A DNA stretch of 13,341 nucleotides from JAVBOV01 sp031550205 (GTDB lineage Bacteria; Pseudomonadota; Alphaproteobacteria; RF32; CAG-239): positions 1-13,341 of the forward strand of contig JAVBOV010000031.1 of assembly GCA_031550205.1 (NCBI GenBank), written 5' to 3'. Positions within the stretch are counted from its first letter, which is position 1; the number at the start of each line of letters is the position of its first letter. The notes beneath the pieces were generated by a model. That model had not been told where the DNA came from, did no database searches, and was given only the letters and a program-made list of their open reading frames with translations. The position numbers were made by a program, and so were the translations under genes. Below are positions 1-6,588 of the stretch, one piece after another.

Positions 1-86
1 TTAACAGGTGGGTTTTGTTTTGTTTATGTAATGTCTTGATATTTAATAAATAAATAAAACACATTAGCATACGGTAAATTATAGAC

Positions 87-320
87 TTACTTCTCAGCCT
101 CTTTAAGGATGTCGGACAACTTTATATTCAGGTAATCTGCAATAATCTTTAATGTTGATAAAGTAGGTTTGAATTTGTGGTTTTCAATTTTGCTTAAGGT
201 ACTGCTACTAAAACTGCAGTCAGTGTTAATTCTATATTGGCTAATATTACGCCTAATGCGCTCCTTTTTGAGGAGATCAACCACTTTATTGCTAAATTTT
301 TGTCCTTCACGTGCATTCAT
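87..320 (-). CDS. Small XRE/Cro-CI family DNA-binding regulator
   Basis: A 77-residue protein that is essentially one helix-turn-helix domain of the HTH_3 (Cro/CI) type. After a basic first helix (about residues 11-25), the segment at about 26-50 (ISQYRINTDCSFSSSTLSKI...) has the recognition-helix pattern, followed by a helix with KPTLSTLKIIADYLNI that is typical of XRE domains. No second, ligand-binding domain is present, so it probably acts as a dimeric repressor. The frame can be extended to a TTG at 347, but that would place the start inside the -35 box of the divergent gene, so ATG 320 is preferred. No clear Shine-Dalgarno lies before ATG 320. The gene is divergent from another XRE gene (402-644) and the gap holds a near-palindrome. 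The coding sequence is visibly AT-richer than the genes to the right. Function of the pair is inferred from architecture only. Confidence 0.8.
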   Translation of the reverse strand: MNAREGQKFSNKVVDLLKKERIRRNISQYRINTDCSFSSSTLSKIENHKFKPTLSTLKIIADYLNIKLSDILKEAEK

Positions 321-340
321 GCTTGTTATAGTAATATCAA

Positions 341-368
341 TTGACAAATTCTCATATAGTCGTATACT
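341..368 (+). promoter_or_regulatory. Sigma-70-type promoter of the rightward XRE gene
   Basis: A perfect -35 hexamer TTGACA (341-346), a 16-base spacer, and TATACT (363-368) as the -10. The start of transcription would be near 375, giving a leader of roughly 27 bases before ATG 402. This is the strongest promoter match in the left part of the window. Confidence 0.7.
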
Positions 369-378
369 ACGCTATGAG
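351..378. promoter_or_regulatory. Candidate operator: 28-bp imperfect palindrome on the -10 box
   Basis: The outer arms are CTCATA (351-356) and TATGAG (373-378), and the centre GTATAC (362-367) is itself palindromic, flanked by G-T/A-C pairs. In total 11 of 14 base pairs are symmetric. It overlaps the -10 box of the rightward XRE promoter and lies upstream of the leftward XRE gene. The position and symmetry are what a dimeric XRE repressor operator would show; binding is inferred. Confidence 0.55.
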
Positions 379-401
379 TTTTTTATATTTTTTGGGAAAA
401 A

Positions 402-644
402 ATGCAGAATAAGACTTTAATAAATAAGAGCTTTGAGGAGATGCAAGAATCGCTTTCCATGATTTTTGGCGTTTTGCGCGAGATAAGAGGGCTTACTATT
501 GAAGAATTGGCTTTAAAAGTAGAAATATCCTCAAAAACATTATCTGAATTAGAAAACGGTAAATTTTGCGACGTGGAAACCCTGCATAAGCTAGCCGCTT
601 TTTATGACCGAAAGCTCAGAATAGTTCTTGAAAGAATTGATTAA
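402..644 (+). CDS. Small XRE-family DNA-binding regulator
   Basis: An 80-residue protein with one Cro/CI-type helix-turn-helix. The core at about residues 31-54 reads LTIEELALKVEISSKTLSEL followed by ENGK, which matches the classic XRE turn and recognition helix; residues 58-77 form the last helices. It starts at ATG 402 with GGGA seven bases or so upstream, and sits about 27 bases after a predicted transcription start. It is divergent from a second XRE gene (87-320) and shares its regulatory region, so mutual or self-repression is likely. No toxin-like gene follows directly: the next gene (735-989) is on the other strand. It could instead be a stand-alone antitoxin-type or residual prophage regulator. 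The family call is firm; the target is unknown. Confidence 0.85.
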   Translation: MQNKTLINKSFEEMQESLSMIFGVLREIRGLTIEELALKVEISSKTLSELENGKFCDVETLHKLAAFYDRKLRIVLERID

Positions 645-663
645 TTAGAAAAATTTGCCGAGA

Positions 664-723
664 TTGTCACGGGGCTTCCACCTTCGCCAAGGCTATGGCG
701 GACGGGTTGCCCCTCACAATGAC
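664..723. repeat. Interspersed palindromic repeat, ATTG...CAATGAC ends (copy A)
   Basis: The element has complementary ends (ATTG near 663, CAATGAC near 717-723) and a middle block at 681-707 (CCTTCGCCAAGGCTATGGCG, then GACGGGT). The same 27-base block recurs at 3631-3657 with only two differences. The block contains the inverted pair CGCC/GGCG. It lies between the ends of two convergent genes. Confidence 0.75.
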
Positions 724-734
724 ATTTAAAAAAT

Positions 735-989
735 TTACAACAAATATGCGGCGATGGCGGCGGCGATTATGATGATTATGGCCAGTTTGATTAAAAGCGA
801 GCCGAGTTTGATTAAGATATAGACCAGCACTAAAGCGGCCACGCTTAACAGGAATAAGGTTTTATGGCTGGCGTGAGGCAGAAAATATTGCAAACCAAAG
901 AAAGCAATGCTTACAAAGCCGGCAATGAGCAGCAATTGAATTCCCAGTGATTTTCCGAACTTTGCGATGTTTTCTTTGAATTTTGACAT
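735..989 (-). CDS. Small membrane protein of unknown function
   Basis: An 84-residue, strongly hydrophobic protein. After a short basic, amphipathic N-terminus (MSKFKENIAKFGKS) three membrane segments are visible: about residues 16-37, 43-62 and 65-84, the last being almost all I, A and L and ending at the C-terminus. Only one short polar loop (PHASHK, about 38-43) separates the first two. The start is ATG 989, preceded by GAGGA at a suitable distance. I do not recognise the family. Length and topology would fit a small accessory or stress-related inner-membrane protein, but there is no catalytic or binding motif. It is monocistronic, with repeats on both sides. Confidence 0.65.
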   Translation of the reverse strand: MSKFKENIAKFGKSLGIQLLLIAGFVSIAFFGLQYFLPHASHKTLFLLSVAALVLVYILIKLGSLLIKLAIIIIIAAAIAAYLL

Positions 990-1018
990 ATGCTTTAATC
1001 CTCACATTATAATTTGAT

Positions 1019-1045
1019 GAGATCCTGAAACAAGTTCAGGATGAC
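1019..1045. repeat. Short palindromic repeat (solo form)
   Basis: ATCCTGAA (1022-1029) and TTCAGGAT (1035-1042) form an 8-bp hairpin with a five-base loop, followed by GAC. The same ends, GATCCTGAAAC and CAGGATGAC, appear at 7788-7882 separated by an extra block of about 70 bases, so this is the short form of that element. Confidence 0.7.
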
Positions 1046-1106
1046 GGTGTCGTTTTTCTTAATTGTAACAGCATTTGGGTAAAAAAATGGTTACATTTTT
1101 TTGATT

Positions 1107-1135
1107 TTGTGCTAAGCTTCTTATGTTTTTAGAAT
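1107..1135 (+). promoter_or_regulatory. Likely promoter of the 119-aa gene
   Basis: TTGTGC (1107-1112), a 17-base spacer, and TAGAAT (1130-1135). The predicted start is about 1142, less than 20 bases before ATG 1161, so the leader would be short. Confidence 0.5.
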
Positions 1136-1160
1136 TATTAACCTCAAAATATTTATTATT

Positions 1161-1520
1161 ATGATTGAAATGGATTATATGGATGCTTTGCGCCGATTGT
1201 CTAAAATTAAGATGTATCTGGCTAATCGTTTTCAGGAAAGCGCCGGTTTTTCCGAACCAAACGCGCGAGAAACTCTGCTGGAGCTTTACAAGTTCACATG
1301 CATTCTGCACACGGTTTGTTTTGACATGTATCATTACAAAATGTTTTTGGATAAGTGCTTGTTTTGCGCCATTAAAGATGACTTCGACACGCTTACGGAA
1401 ACTCCTGAATTTAAGGAGCTGGAAGACAATGCCAATTTAGGCCTGGCGCCGGTTTTTAATGAAGACATCAAAAAAGACGTCGTATATTTGAAAATGCTGT
1501 TTGTGAATCTTACAGCCTAA
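1161..1520 (+). CDS. Unrecognised 119-aa cysteine-containing protein
   Basis: A soluble, probably helical protein with no signal peptide. Its notable feature is a cluster of possible metal ligands: C47-x2-H50-x2-C53, H58, then C66-x2-C69, in the centre of the chain; whether these bind metal is inference. The C-terminal third is acidic and ends VVYLKMLFVNLTA. The start at ATG 1161 gives the longest frame; ATG 1170 and 1179 are in-frame alternatives, and no clear Shine-Dalgarno decides between them. A promoter-like pair lies just upstream and a clean intrinsic terminator follows seven bases after the stop, so the gene looks like a complete single-gene transcription unit. I do not recognise the family. 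Confidence 0.7.
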   Translation: MIEMDYMDALRRLSKIKMYLANRFQESAGFSEPNARETLLELYKFTCILHTVCFDMYHYKMFLDKCLFCAIKDDFDTLTETPEFKELEDNANLGLAPVFNEDIKKDVVYLKMLFVNLTA

Positions 1521-1526
1521 ATAATT

Positions 1527-1557
1527 AAAGCCCATTGCTTATGCTTTGGGCTTTTTT
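1527..1557 (+). terminator. Intrinsic terminator after the 119-aa gene
   Basis: AAAGCCCA (1527-1534) pairs with TGGGCTTT (1547-1554); the hairpin is followed by a run of T to 1557. Confidence 0.8.
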
Positions 1558-1597
1558 AATGGATTTTTTATTTTGTTGGGGTAGGATTGGAAATAAG

Positions 1598-1634
1598 GAG
1601 GAGATTGCCGCGTCGCTGTGCTCCTCGCAATGAC
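1598..1634. repeat. Interspersed palindromic repeat, GAGGAG...CTCCTCGCAATGAC
   Basis: GAGGAG (1598-1603) and ATTGCC face CTCCTCGCAATGAC (1621-1634), with a GCGTCGCTGTG middle. The CTCGCAATGAC end is shared with the elements at 3621-3684 and 8195-8310; the middle differs. Confidence 0.7.
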
Positions 1635-1655
1635 GGGTTATATGGGAGAAGATAA

Positions 1656-2057
1656 ATGGCAAACGGGAATAAACAGTTGGCGATTATTGACCGCATTAAG
1701 TATCTGGTGAAGAAAACCGGCAGCTCTATTTTTGGCAGCGGGCGCGATAATTCAATCAGCGAAGAGGTGGCCAGAAAAATTCAAAAAAAAGATTATGAGC
1801 AAACTCACAAAATTAAGAGAGTTTCTTATACGCCGCCGTATATGGCCGTTGCCGAGCAGCTAAAGATTGAAGACGCGCAGATTTTTAAGGCAGCCGTGTT
1901 TAACCTGGCGTCAATTGCGATTAATGAAAAATCCGCCGCTGCAGAGATTCTTGCAATATTGGAAAAAAACGCGCAGCACGGCAGCAGAGACAAAGAACAG
2001 ATTACCTACGCACTTAAAAAAATTGACGAGATTAAAAGAAAACACAGGATGTTTTAA
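1656..2057 (+). CDS. Unrecognised 133-aa basic protein
   Basis: A soluble protein without signal peptide or membrane segment. It starts at ATG 1656 with GGAG seven bases upstream, a good ribosome site. The N-terminal half is basic and probably flexible (GSGRDNSISEE, KKDYEQTHKIKR), followed by a YTPPYM turn at about residues 58-63. From about residue 65 to the end the pattern looks all-helical, with an alanine-rich helix (about 80-105) and a lysine-rich last helix (ALKKIDEIKRKHRMF). No catalytic motif is evident and I do not recognise the family. It is convergent with phosphofructokinase, and two hairpins fill the 76-base gap. Confidence 0.7.
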   Translation: MANGNKQLAIIDRIKYLVKKTGSSIFGSGRDNSISEEVARKIQKKDYEQTHKIKRVSYTPPYMAVAEQLKIEDAQIFKAAVFNLASIAINEKSAAAEILAILEKNAQHGSRDKEQITYALKKIDEIKRKHRMF

Positions 2058-2073
2058 GTAATTATGCAAGATA

Positions 2074-2128
2074 CCGGCGCAAATAAATTTGGCCGGATTC
2101 CTGCGTCAGCCGGCTGCGCCAGGCTGAC
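2074..2128. repeat. Two hairpins between convergent genes
   Basis: The first hairpin is CCGGC, one bulged G, CAAAT, loop AA, ATTTG, GCCGG (2074-2096). The second is GTCAGCC (2105-2111) with GGCTGAC (2122-2128). Neither has a proper T-run, but their position between convergent stops suggests they act as barriers or RNA 3' ends for both genes. The second is followed by CTGTCTTA, which also occurs in the element at 7488. Confidence 0.5.
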
Positions 2129-2133
2129 CTGTC

Positions 2134-3216
2134 TTATTTAAATTCACCGATATACATGCCAATAGCGCGGGCGGCTTTAACATAATCGCCCTTAACATCA
2201 AGAAGCGTTGTGCCGCGTTTTACCACGTCGGCAATGTTAATGGCCTGAACCTGGCCGTCTTCCCAAACCACCATTTTGTTAGTTTCTCCTTTGGACAGCA
2301 GTTCAACGGCTTTGGCGCCAAACACCGCGGCCAGCAAACGGTCGATTGCAACCGGAACGCCGGAACGCTGAATGTGACCCAGGGTGGTTACGCGGGTTTG
2401 AAAATCTTTATAACGGTTATTGATTTCAGTGCTTAAGTATTGGCCGACACCGCCGTAAACGGCTTCGCCGATTTTGTTTTTTTCAGCCGTAACGCTTTTG
2501 CCGCCCTCGGTTTTAATGCCTTCAGCAACAACAATAATGGCATGATTGCGGCCAGATTGCTTAATCTCTTTAAGCTTATTGACAACCGAATCTATTTTAT
2601 AGGGGATTTCAGGCACCAGGCAGACGTCAGCGCAGCCGGCCAGAGCAGAGTGCATGGCCAAGTGACCGGCGTCGCGGCCCATAACCTCTAAAATAATGGC
2701 GCGGCTATGAGAACGGGCTGTGGCTTCAAGGCTGTCGATGGCCGTGGTGCAGACCTGCACAGCGGTTGAAAAACCTACGGAAAATTCCGTAACCGGAGTG
2801 TCGTTGTCTATGGTTTTGGGAATGCCGATCATTTTGATTCCGGCGCCTTTGCAATAATTGCCGACAATGTTCATGCTGCCGTCGCCGCCCAAAACAACCA
2901 CCGCATCAAGCCCCAGCTTCTTAACGCCGCTGCCAAAGCGTTTGGACATCACCTCAAGCGACTCCATTTTGACGCCTTTATTTAAAGAACCGAGATATGA
3001 ACCGCCGAGACGCGGCCAAGGCATGTCTGAAAAATTTTGCGGAGTTAAAATCTCATATTGAAGAACTTCATCGGTTAAACCGTCAGTGCCGTTTTTAATG
3101 CCGTATACGGCCCAGCCCCTTTTGGCTGCCGATTTGACAATGGAACTGATAACGGCATTTAGTCCCGAACAATCTCCGCCGCTGGTTAAAACACCGATTT
3201 TTTTAATATCTTTCAT
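2134..3216 (-). CDS. pfkA: 6-phosphofructokinase (mixed ATP/PPi subfamily)
   Basis: Phosphorylates fructose 6-phosphate to fructose 1,6-bisphosphate, the committed step of glycolysis, in the cytoplasm. With start ATG 3216 the protein has 360 residues. Visible motifs: TSGGDCSGLN (11-20) at the nucleotide end, GGDGS (110-114), PKTIDND (133-139) with the catalytic Asp137, MGRDAG (179-184) and LGHIQRSGVP near the C-terminal sugar-phosphate site. The Gly in GGDGS is the ATP-type residue, whereas the Lys in PKTIDND is the residue typical of PPi-dependent enzymes; this mix marks the subfamily with both ATP and PPi members. I lean to ATP because of GGDGS, but the donor is not settled. QRSG replaces the common QRGG. 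The frame extends to a TTG at 3234, but GGAG at 3229-3232 favours ATG 3216, though with a rather long 12-base spacing. Confidence 0.93.
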   Translation of the reverse strand: MKDIKKIGVLTSGGDCSGLNAVISSIVKSAAKRGWAVYGIKNGTDGLTDEVLQYEILTPQNFSDMPWPRLGGSYLGSLNKGVKMESLEVMSKRFGSGVKKLGLDAVVVLGGDGSMNIVGNYCKGAGIKMIGIPKTIDNDTPVTEFSVGFSTAVQVCTTAIDSLEATARSHSRAIILEVMGRDAGHLAMHSALAGCADVCLVPEIPYKIDSVVNKLKEIKQSGRNHAIIVVAEGIKTEGGKSVTAEKNKIGEAVYGGVGQYLSTEINNRYKDFQTRVTTLGHIQRSGVPVAIDRLLAAVFGAKAVELLSKGETNKMVVWEDGQVQAINIADVVKRGTTLLDVKGDYVKAARAIGMYIGEFK

Positions 3217-3246
3217 ATTTTTATTAAACTCCAAAAAAATTTGAAA

Positions 3247-3275
3247 TTGATTCTTTGCTAATTGTAATGTATACT
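3247..3275 (+). promoter_or_regulatory. Promoter of the DUF465-like gene
   Basis: TTGATT (3247-3252), a 17-base spacer and TATACT (3270-3275). The predicted start is about 3282, giving a leader of about 75 bases. Confidence 0.6.
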
Positions 3276-3356
3276 CTTACAGACTTTAATAAATAGTTTC
3301 CAGCAAAAAAATAGCTTAATTCATAAGTTTTTATCGCTCTTAAATAAGGTAAAATA

Positions 3357-3569
3357 ATGTTTGATACTGAAAATTTAAAAAAAATGCACAAAGAATTAAC
3401 CGAACTTAAACTGCAAGAAAGAAGAGTTTCCTGCGATATCAGAACTCTGGTTAAGGCTAACCGGATGATTGATTTTTATCAGGCTAAAAAACTTAATGTA
3501 CAGCGCCAAGGCTTAAAATCTGAGATTAAAAACGTAGAATCGAAAATTACGCCGAATATTATTGCTTAA
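3357..3569 (+). CDS. DUF465/YdcH-like small coiled-coil protein
   Basis: A 70-residue, highly charged helical protein. The N-terminal helix (about 4-35) and the C-terminal helix (about 38-62) form a helical hairpin, and the segment QAKKLNVQRQGLKSEIKNVE followed by PNIIA at the very end resembles the L-x-x-x-K-L-x-L-K-D-E-I ... P-D-I-I-A pattern of alphaproteobacterial DUF465 (YdcH-like) proteins. The molecular role of this family is not established. The start is ATG 3357 with AAGG at the right distance upstream, a promoter lies at 3247-3275 and an intrinsic terminator follows, so it is a single-gene unit. The first half is more divergent from the family than the second. Confidence 0.7.
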   Translation: MFDTENLKKMHKELTELKLQERRVSCDIRTLVKANRMIDFYQAKKLNVQRQGLKSEIKNVESKITPNIIA

Positions 3570-3585
3570 AGCTTGAGTGTTTGTG

Positions 3586-3616
3586 AAAAAAAGGGTTTTT
3601 GTAAAACCCTTTTTTT
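3586..3616. terminator. Perfect bidirectional intrinsic terminator
   Basis: Seven A, GGG, TTTT (3586-3599), a TGT loop, then AAAA, CCC and seven T (3603-3616): a 14-bp perfect stem. A T-run ends the hairpin on both strands, so it can stop both the DUF465-like gene and secA, whose stop is at 3695-3697. Confidence 0.85.
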
Positions 3617-3620
3617 GTGG

Positions 3621-3684
3621 ATTGCTTCCCCCTTCGCCAAGGCTACGGCGGACAGGTCGAGGCAGACGCCCGCTCGCAATAACA
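3621..3684. repeat. Interspersed palindromic repeat (copy B)
   Basis: ATTGCTTC (3621-3628) and CGCTCGCAATAAC (3671-3683) are the inverted ends. The middle carries the same block as 681-707 (3631-3657, two differences), then an extra GAGGCAGACGCC not found in copy A. It lies between the terminator and the secA stop codon. Confidence 0.75.
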
Positions 3685-3694
3685 GCAAAGCCGG

Positions 3695-6430
3695 TTAGGC
3701 GATTTTACCGTGGCAGTGTTTGTATTTTTTGCCGCTGCCGCAAGGGCAATCGTCGTTTCTTGAAACTTTGCCCCAGGTGCTTGGTTTTTTGGGGTCTGAC
3801 GCTCCGGTATTATGGCGGAACGGAGCCGGCTTGGAGCCGTCATCATCGTCATTGGGGCCGCCGCCGATTAAGGCTTGCGGGCGCTCATGAACTTCTTTAA
3901 TGTTCATTTCCTCTTGTTCCTGCTGAGCCTGGAGTTTTTCCATGGCATCGCTCTGAATGGAGGTGCGGCAGAGCAAGAAGGTGGTTTTTTCCTTCAAATC
4001 ATCCAGCATATAAGAAAACATGTTGAAAGCCTCTTTCTTATATTCATTTAACGGGTCTTTTTGGCCATAAGCGCGCAAAACAATGGTGTGGCGCATGTGG
4101 TCTAAGGTGGCAATATGCTCTTTCCACAACTGGTCTAAGACCTGAACCAAAATGCTTTTTTCAACCATGCGCATGATATCGGCGGGAACATGGGCGTGTT
4201 TTTGCTGCAAGCCGGCTTCTACCGCGTTTAAGATTTCTTCAGATACGGAAGCGGTATCGGCCTGCTCTTTATCGGCCATTTTGGCAACGTCCAGCTCAAA
4301 ACCGGTAATGCGTAAAATTTCCTGCTTTAAGCCTTCAATGTTCCAGTCTTTGGAAGGAGTGCCGTATGGAATATAATTGGCAATGATGTCAGATAGGTAG
4401 TCGCTGCGCATATCTTCAATGGTTTCAGAAACGTCGGTTTCTTTCATCAGCTCTTTTCTCTGCTCATATATAACCTTGCGCTGGTCGTTCATCACGTTGT
4501 CATATTTTAAGAGGTTTTTACGAATGTCAAAGTTGCGTTCTTCAACCTTCTTTTGAGCCTTTTCCAGAGCCTTGTTAATCCACGGATGAATCAAGGCCTC
4601 GCCTTCAGGCAGGCCAAGGCGCATTAACATGGCAGACATGCGTTCCGAGCCAAAAATGCGCATGAGGTCATCTTCCATGGATAAGAAAAATTTGGAAGCG
4701 CCGGGGTCACCCTGACGTCCGGAACGGCCGCGCAGCTGGTTGTCGATGCGGCGGCTCTCATGACGCTCGGTGCCCAGAACATATAAACCGCCGGCGGCAA
4801 TGGCTTTTTGCTTGCCCTCTTCAACCTCGGCCTTAATTCTTTCTTTGATTTTCTTAATTTCCTCTTCGGACTCGTCGCCTTTTAATTCAGCCTTAAGGCG
4901 CATGTCCGGGTTGCCGCCAAGCTGAATGTCGGTGCCGCGTCCGGCCATGTTGGTGGCAATGGTGATGGCCCCGGGAACACCGGCCTCAGCCACAATATGA
5001 GCCTCGCGCTCGTGGTGGCGGGCGTTTAAGATTTCAAATTTAAGTTTGGTCTTCTTGGCCAGCAGTTCGGCAACCAGTTCAGACTTTTCAATAGAAGTGG
5101 TGCCAACCAGAATCGGCTGGCCTTTTTGATTGCATTCGATAATGGTTTTGATAATGGCATCATATTTCTCACGCGCAGTGCGGTAGATTTCATCATGGTG
5201 GTCAAGCCTTGAGACCGGCATGTTGGTGGGAATTTCTACGCTGCTTAAGTTATAAATATCTGCAAACTCGGCCTCTTCGGTCATGGCGGTTCCGGTCATG
5301 CCGGCAAGTTTGGGATAAATGCGGAAATAGTTTTGGAAAGTGATGGAGGCCAAGGTTTGGTTTTCAGACTGAATCTGAACTTTTTCTTTGGCTTCAATGG
5401 CTTGGTGAAGACCGTCGGAATAACGTCTGCCTTCCATCATGCGGCCGGTGAACTCATCAATTATCATTATTTTGCCGTCTTTAACAATGTAATCGACATC
5501 GCGGTCGTGCATTTTGTGGGCACGCAAAGCCTGATTAACGTGGTGAACCAGAGTTACGTTGCCAAGGTCATATAGTCCGCCTTCTTTAATGAGGCCGACT
5601 TCCTTTAAAAGCTGCTCAACATGTTCCATTCCGGCTTCGGTAAGAACCACGCTGCGGGCTTTTTCGTCTTTGTCATAGTCTTGTTTGTTTAAGCGCGGAA
5701 TGACTTTGTCAACCAGAATATATTTTTCAGAAGAATCTTCAGCGGCGCCGGAGATAATCAGCGGAGTTCTGGCTTCATCAATCAGAATAGAGTCAACTTC
5801 GTCGACAATGGCATAGTTAAACGGCCTTTGCACCATTTCTTCCAAGGTGAACTTCATGTTGTCGCGAAGGTAATCAAAACCGAGCTCGTTGTTGGTGCCG
5901 TAGGTAATGTCGCAGTTATAGGCCGCGCGGCGGGCGTCGTCGTCTTTGCCGTGGATGATGTAATCGACAGTCAGGCCCAAAAAGCGGTAAATCTGACCCA
6001 TCCATTCGGCGTCACGTTTGGCCAGATAATCGTTCACGGTAACAATGTGCACGCCTTTGCCGGTCAGCGCATTTAAGTATGCGGCCAGGGTGGCGACCAA
6101 AGTTTTACCCTCGCCGGTTTTCATTTCAGAAATCATGCCTTTGTGAAGGATGATGCCGCCGACCAGTTGAACGTCATAATGGCGCTGGCCGAGAGTTCTT
6201 TTGGCGGCCTCGCGCACCACGGCAAAAGCCTCGGGCAAAATGTCATCCAAAGTCTTTCCTTCAGCAAGCAGGCGCTTAAACTCCAAGGTTTGGGCTTTGA
6301 GTTCATCATCTGATAATTTGGAGAATTTGTCTTCTAAAGAATTTATCTGCTGAACGATTTTTTGGTGCTTTTTAACGAATCTGTCATTAGCGGTGCCGAA
6401 AAGGCTTTTGGCGATTTTACCTAACATCAT
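3695..6430 (-). CDS. secA: Preprotein translocase ATPase SecA
   Basis: The motor that drives unfolded preproteins through SecYEG across the inner membrane. At 911 residues it has normal full length. Motifs in order: Walker A MKTGEGKT (103-110), Walker B DEVDS (210-214) followed by IDEARTPLIISG, the helicase motif MAGRGTDI (495-502) followed by GGNPD, the LRGRSGRQGDPG motif, and at the C-terminus a zinc-binding SEC-C tail with C895, C897, C906 and H907 (CPCGSGKKYKHCH), used for SecB and phospholipid contacts. The linker before the tail holds a run of aspartates. Two ATGs (6430 and 6427) are adjacent; AAGG lies six bases before the first. It is divergent from the PpiC-type foldase at 6589, a pairing that makes functional sense: export followed by folding. 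Confidence 0.98.
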   Translation of the reverse strand: MMLGKIAKSLFGTANDRFVKKHQKIVQQINSLEDKFSKLSDDELKAQTLEFKRLLAEGKTLDDILPEAFAVVREAAKRTLGQRHYDVQLVGGIILHKGMISEMKTGEGKTLVATLAAYLNALTGKGVHIVTVNDYLAKRDAEWMGQIYRFLGLTVDYIIHGKDDDARRAAYNCDITYGTNNELGFDYLRDNMKFTLEEMVQRPFNYAIVDEVDSILIDEARTPLIISGAAEDSSEKYILVDKVIPRLNKQDYDKDEKARSVVLTEAGMEHVEQLLKEVGLIKEGGLYDLGNVTLVHHVNQALRAHKMHDRDVDYIVKDGKIMIIDEFTGRMMEGRRYSDGLHQAIEAKEKVQIQSENQTLASITFQNYFRIYPKLAGMTGTAMTEEAEFADIYNLSSVEIPTNMPVSRLDHHDEIYRTAREKYDAIIKTIIECNQKGQPILVGTTSIEKSELVAELLAKKTKLKFEILNARHHEREAHIVAEAGVPGAITIATNMAGRGTDIQLGGNPDMRLKAELKGDESEEEIKKIKERIKAEVEEGKQKAIAAGGLYVLGTERHESRRIDNQLRGRSGRQGDPGASKFFLSMEDDLMRIFGSERMSAMLMRLGLPEGEALIHPWINKALEKAQKKVEERNFDIRKNLLKYDNVMNDQRKVIYEQRKELMKETDVSETIEDMRSDYLSDIIANYIPYGTPSKDWNIEGLKQEILRITGFELDVAKMADKEQADTASVSEEILNAVEAGLQQKHAHVPADIMRMVEKSILVQVLDQLWKEHIATLDHMRHTIVLRAYGQKDPLNEYKKEAFNMFSYMLDDLKEKTTFLLCRTSIQSDAMEKLQAQQEQEEMNIKEVHERPQALIGGGPNDDDDGSKPAPFRHNTGASDPKKPSTWGKVSRNDDCPCGSGKKYKHCHGKIA

Positions 6431-6457
6431 ATTATACCTTAAATTAACAATGCATTA

Positions 6458-6486
6458 GAAATAGAGATTTTTGACCCATAAGTCAA
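6458..6486 (-). promoter_or_regulatory. Possible secA promoter
   Basis: Read on the minus strand: TTGACT (6486-6481), a 17-base spacer and TATTTC (6463-6458). The -10 is weak. The -35 is one arm of a TTGAC/GTCAA inverted pair (6471-6475, 6482-6486). Confidence 0.35.
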
Positions 6487-6522
6487 TACTTGTGCATAAA
6501 AAAGAGGTTTTTTAAAATTGTC

Positions 6523-6551
6523 TTGGAAAAATGCTTGAACGTGACTATATT
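6523..6551 (+). promoter_or_regulatory. Promoter of the PpiC-type foldase gene
   Basis: TTGGAA (6523-6528), a 17-base spacer and TATATT (6546-6551). The predicted start is about 6558, some 30 bases before ATG 6589. Confidence 0.55.
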
Positions 6552-6575
6552 AAGCGGCAGTTAAATTTTTTATTT

Positions 6576-6580
6576 GGAGG
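6576..6580 (+). promoter_or_regulatory. Strong ribosome binding site deciding the foldase start
   Basis: GGAGG followed by eight bases and then ATG 6589. The upstream in-frame TTG at 6574 overlaps this site and cannot be the start. Confidence 0.85.
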
Positions 6581-6588
6581 AAAGAAAT

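Noticed and set aside
3577..3900. 107-codon open frame on the plus strand
   Set aside because: It starts in the terminator, crosses a repeat and then lies antisense to the conserved C-terminus of secA.
5333..6076. Plus-strand open frames inside secA
   Set aside because: Antisense shadows of a highly conserved gene with no start signals.
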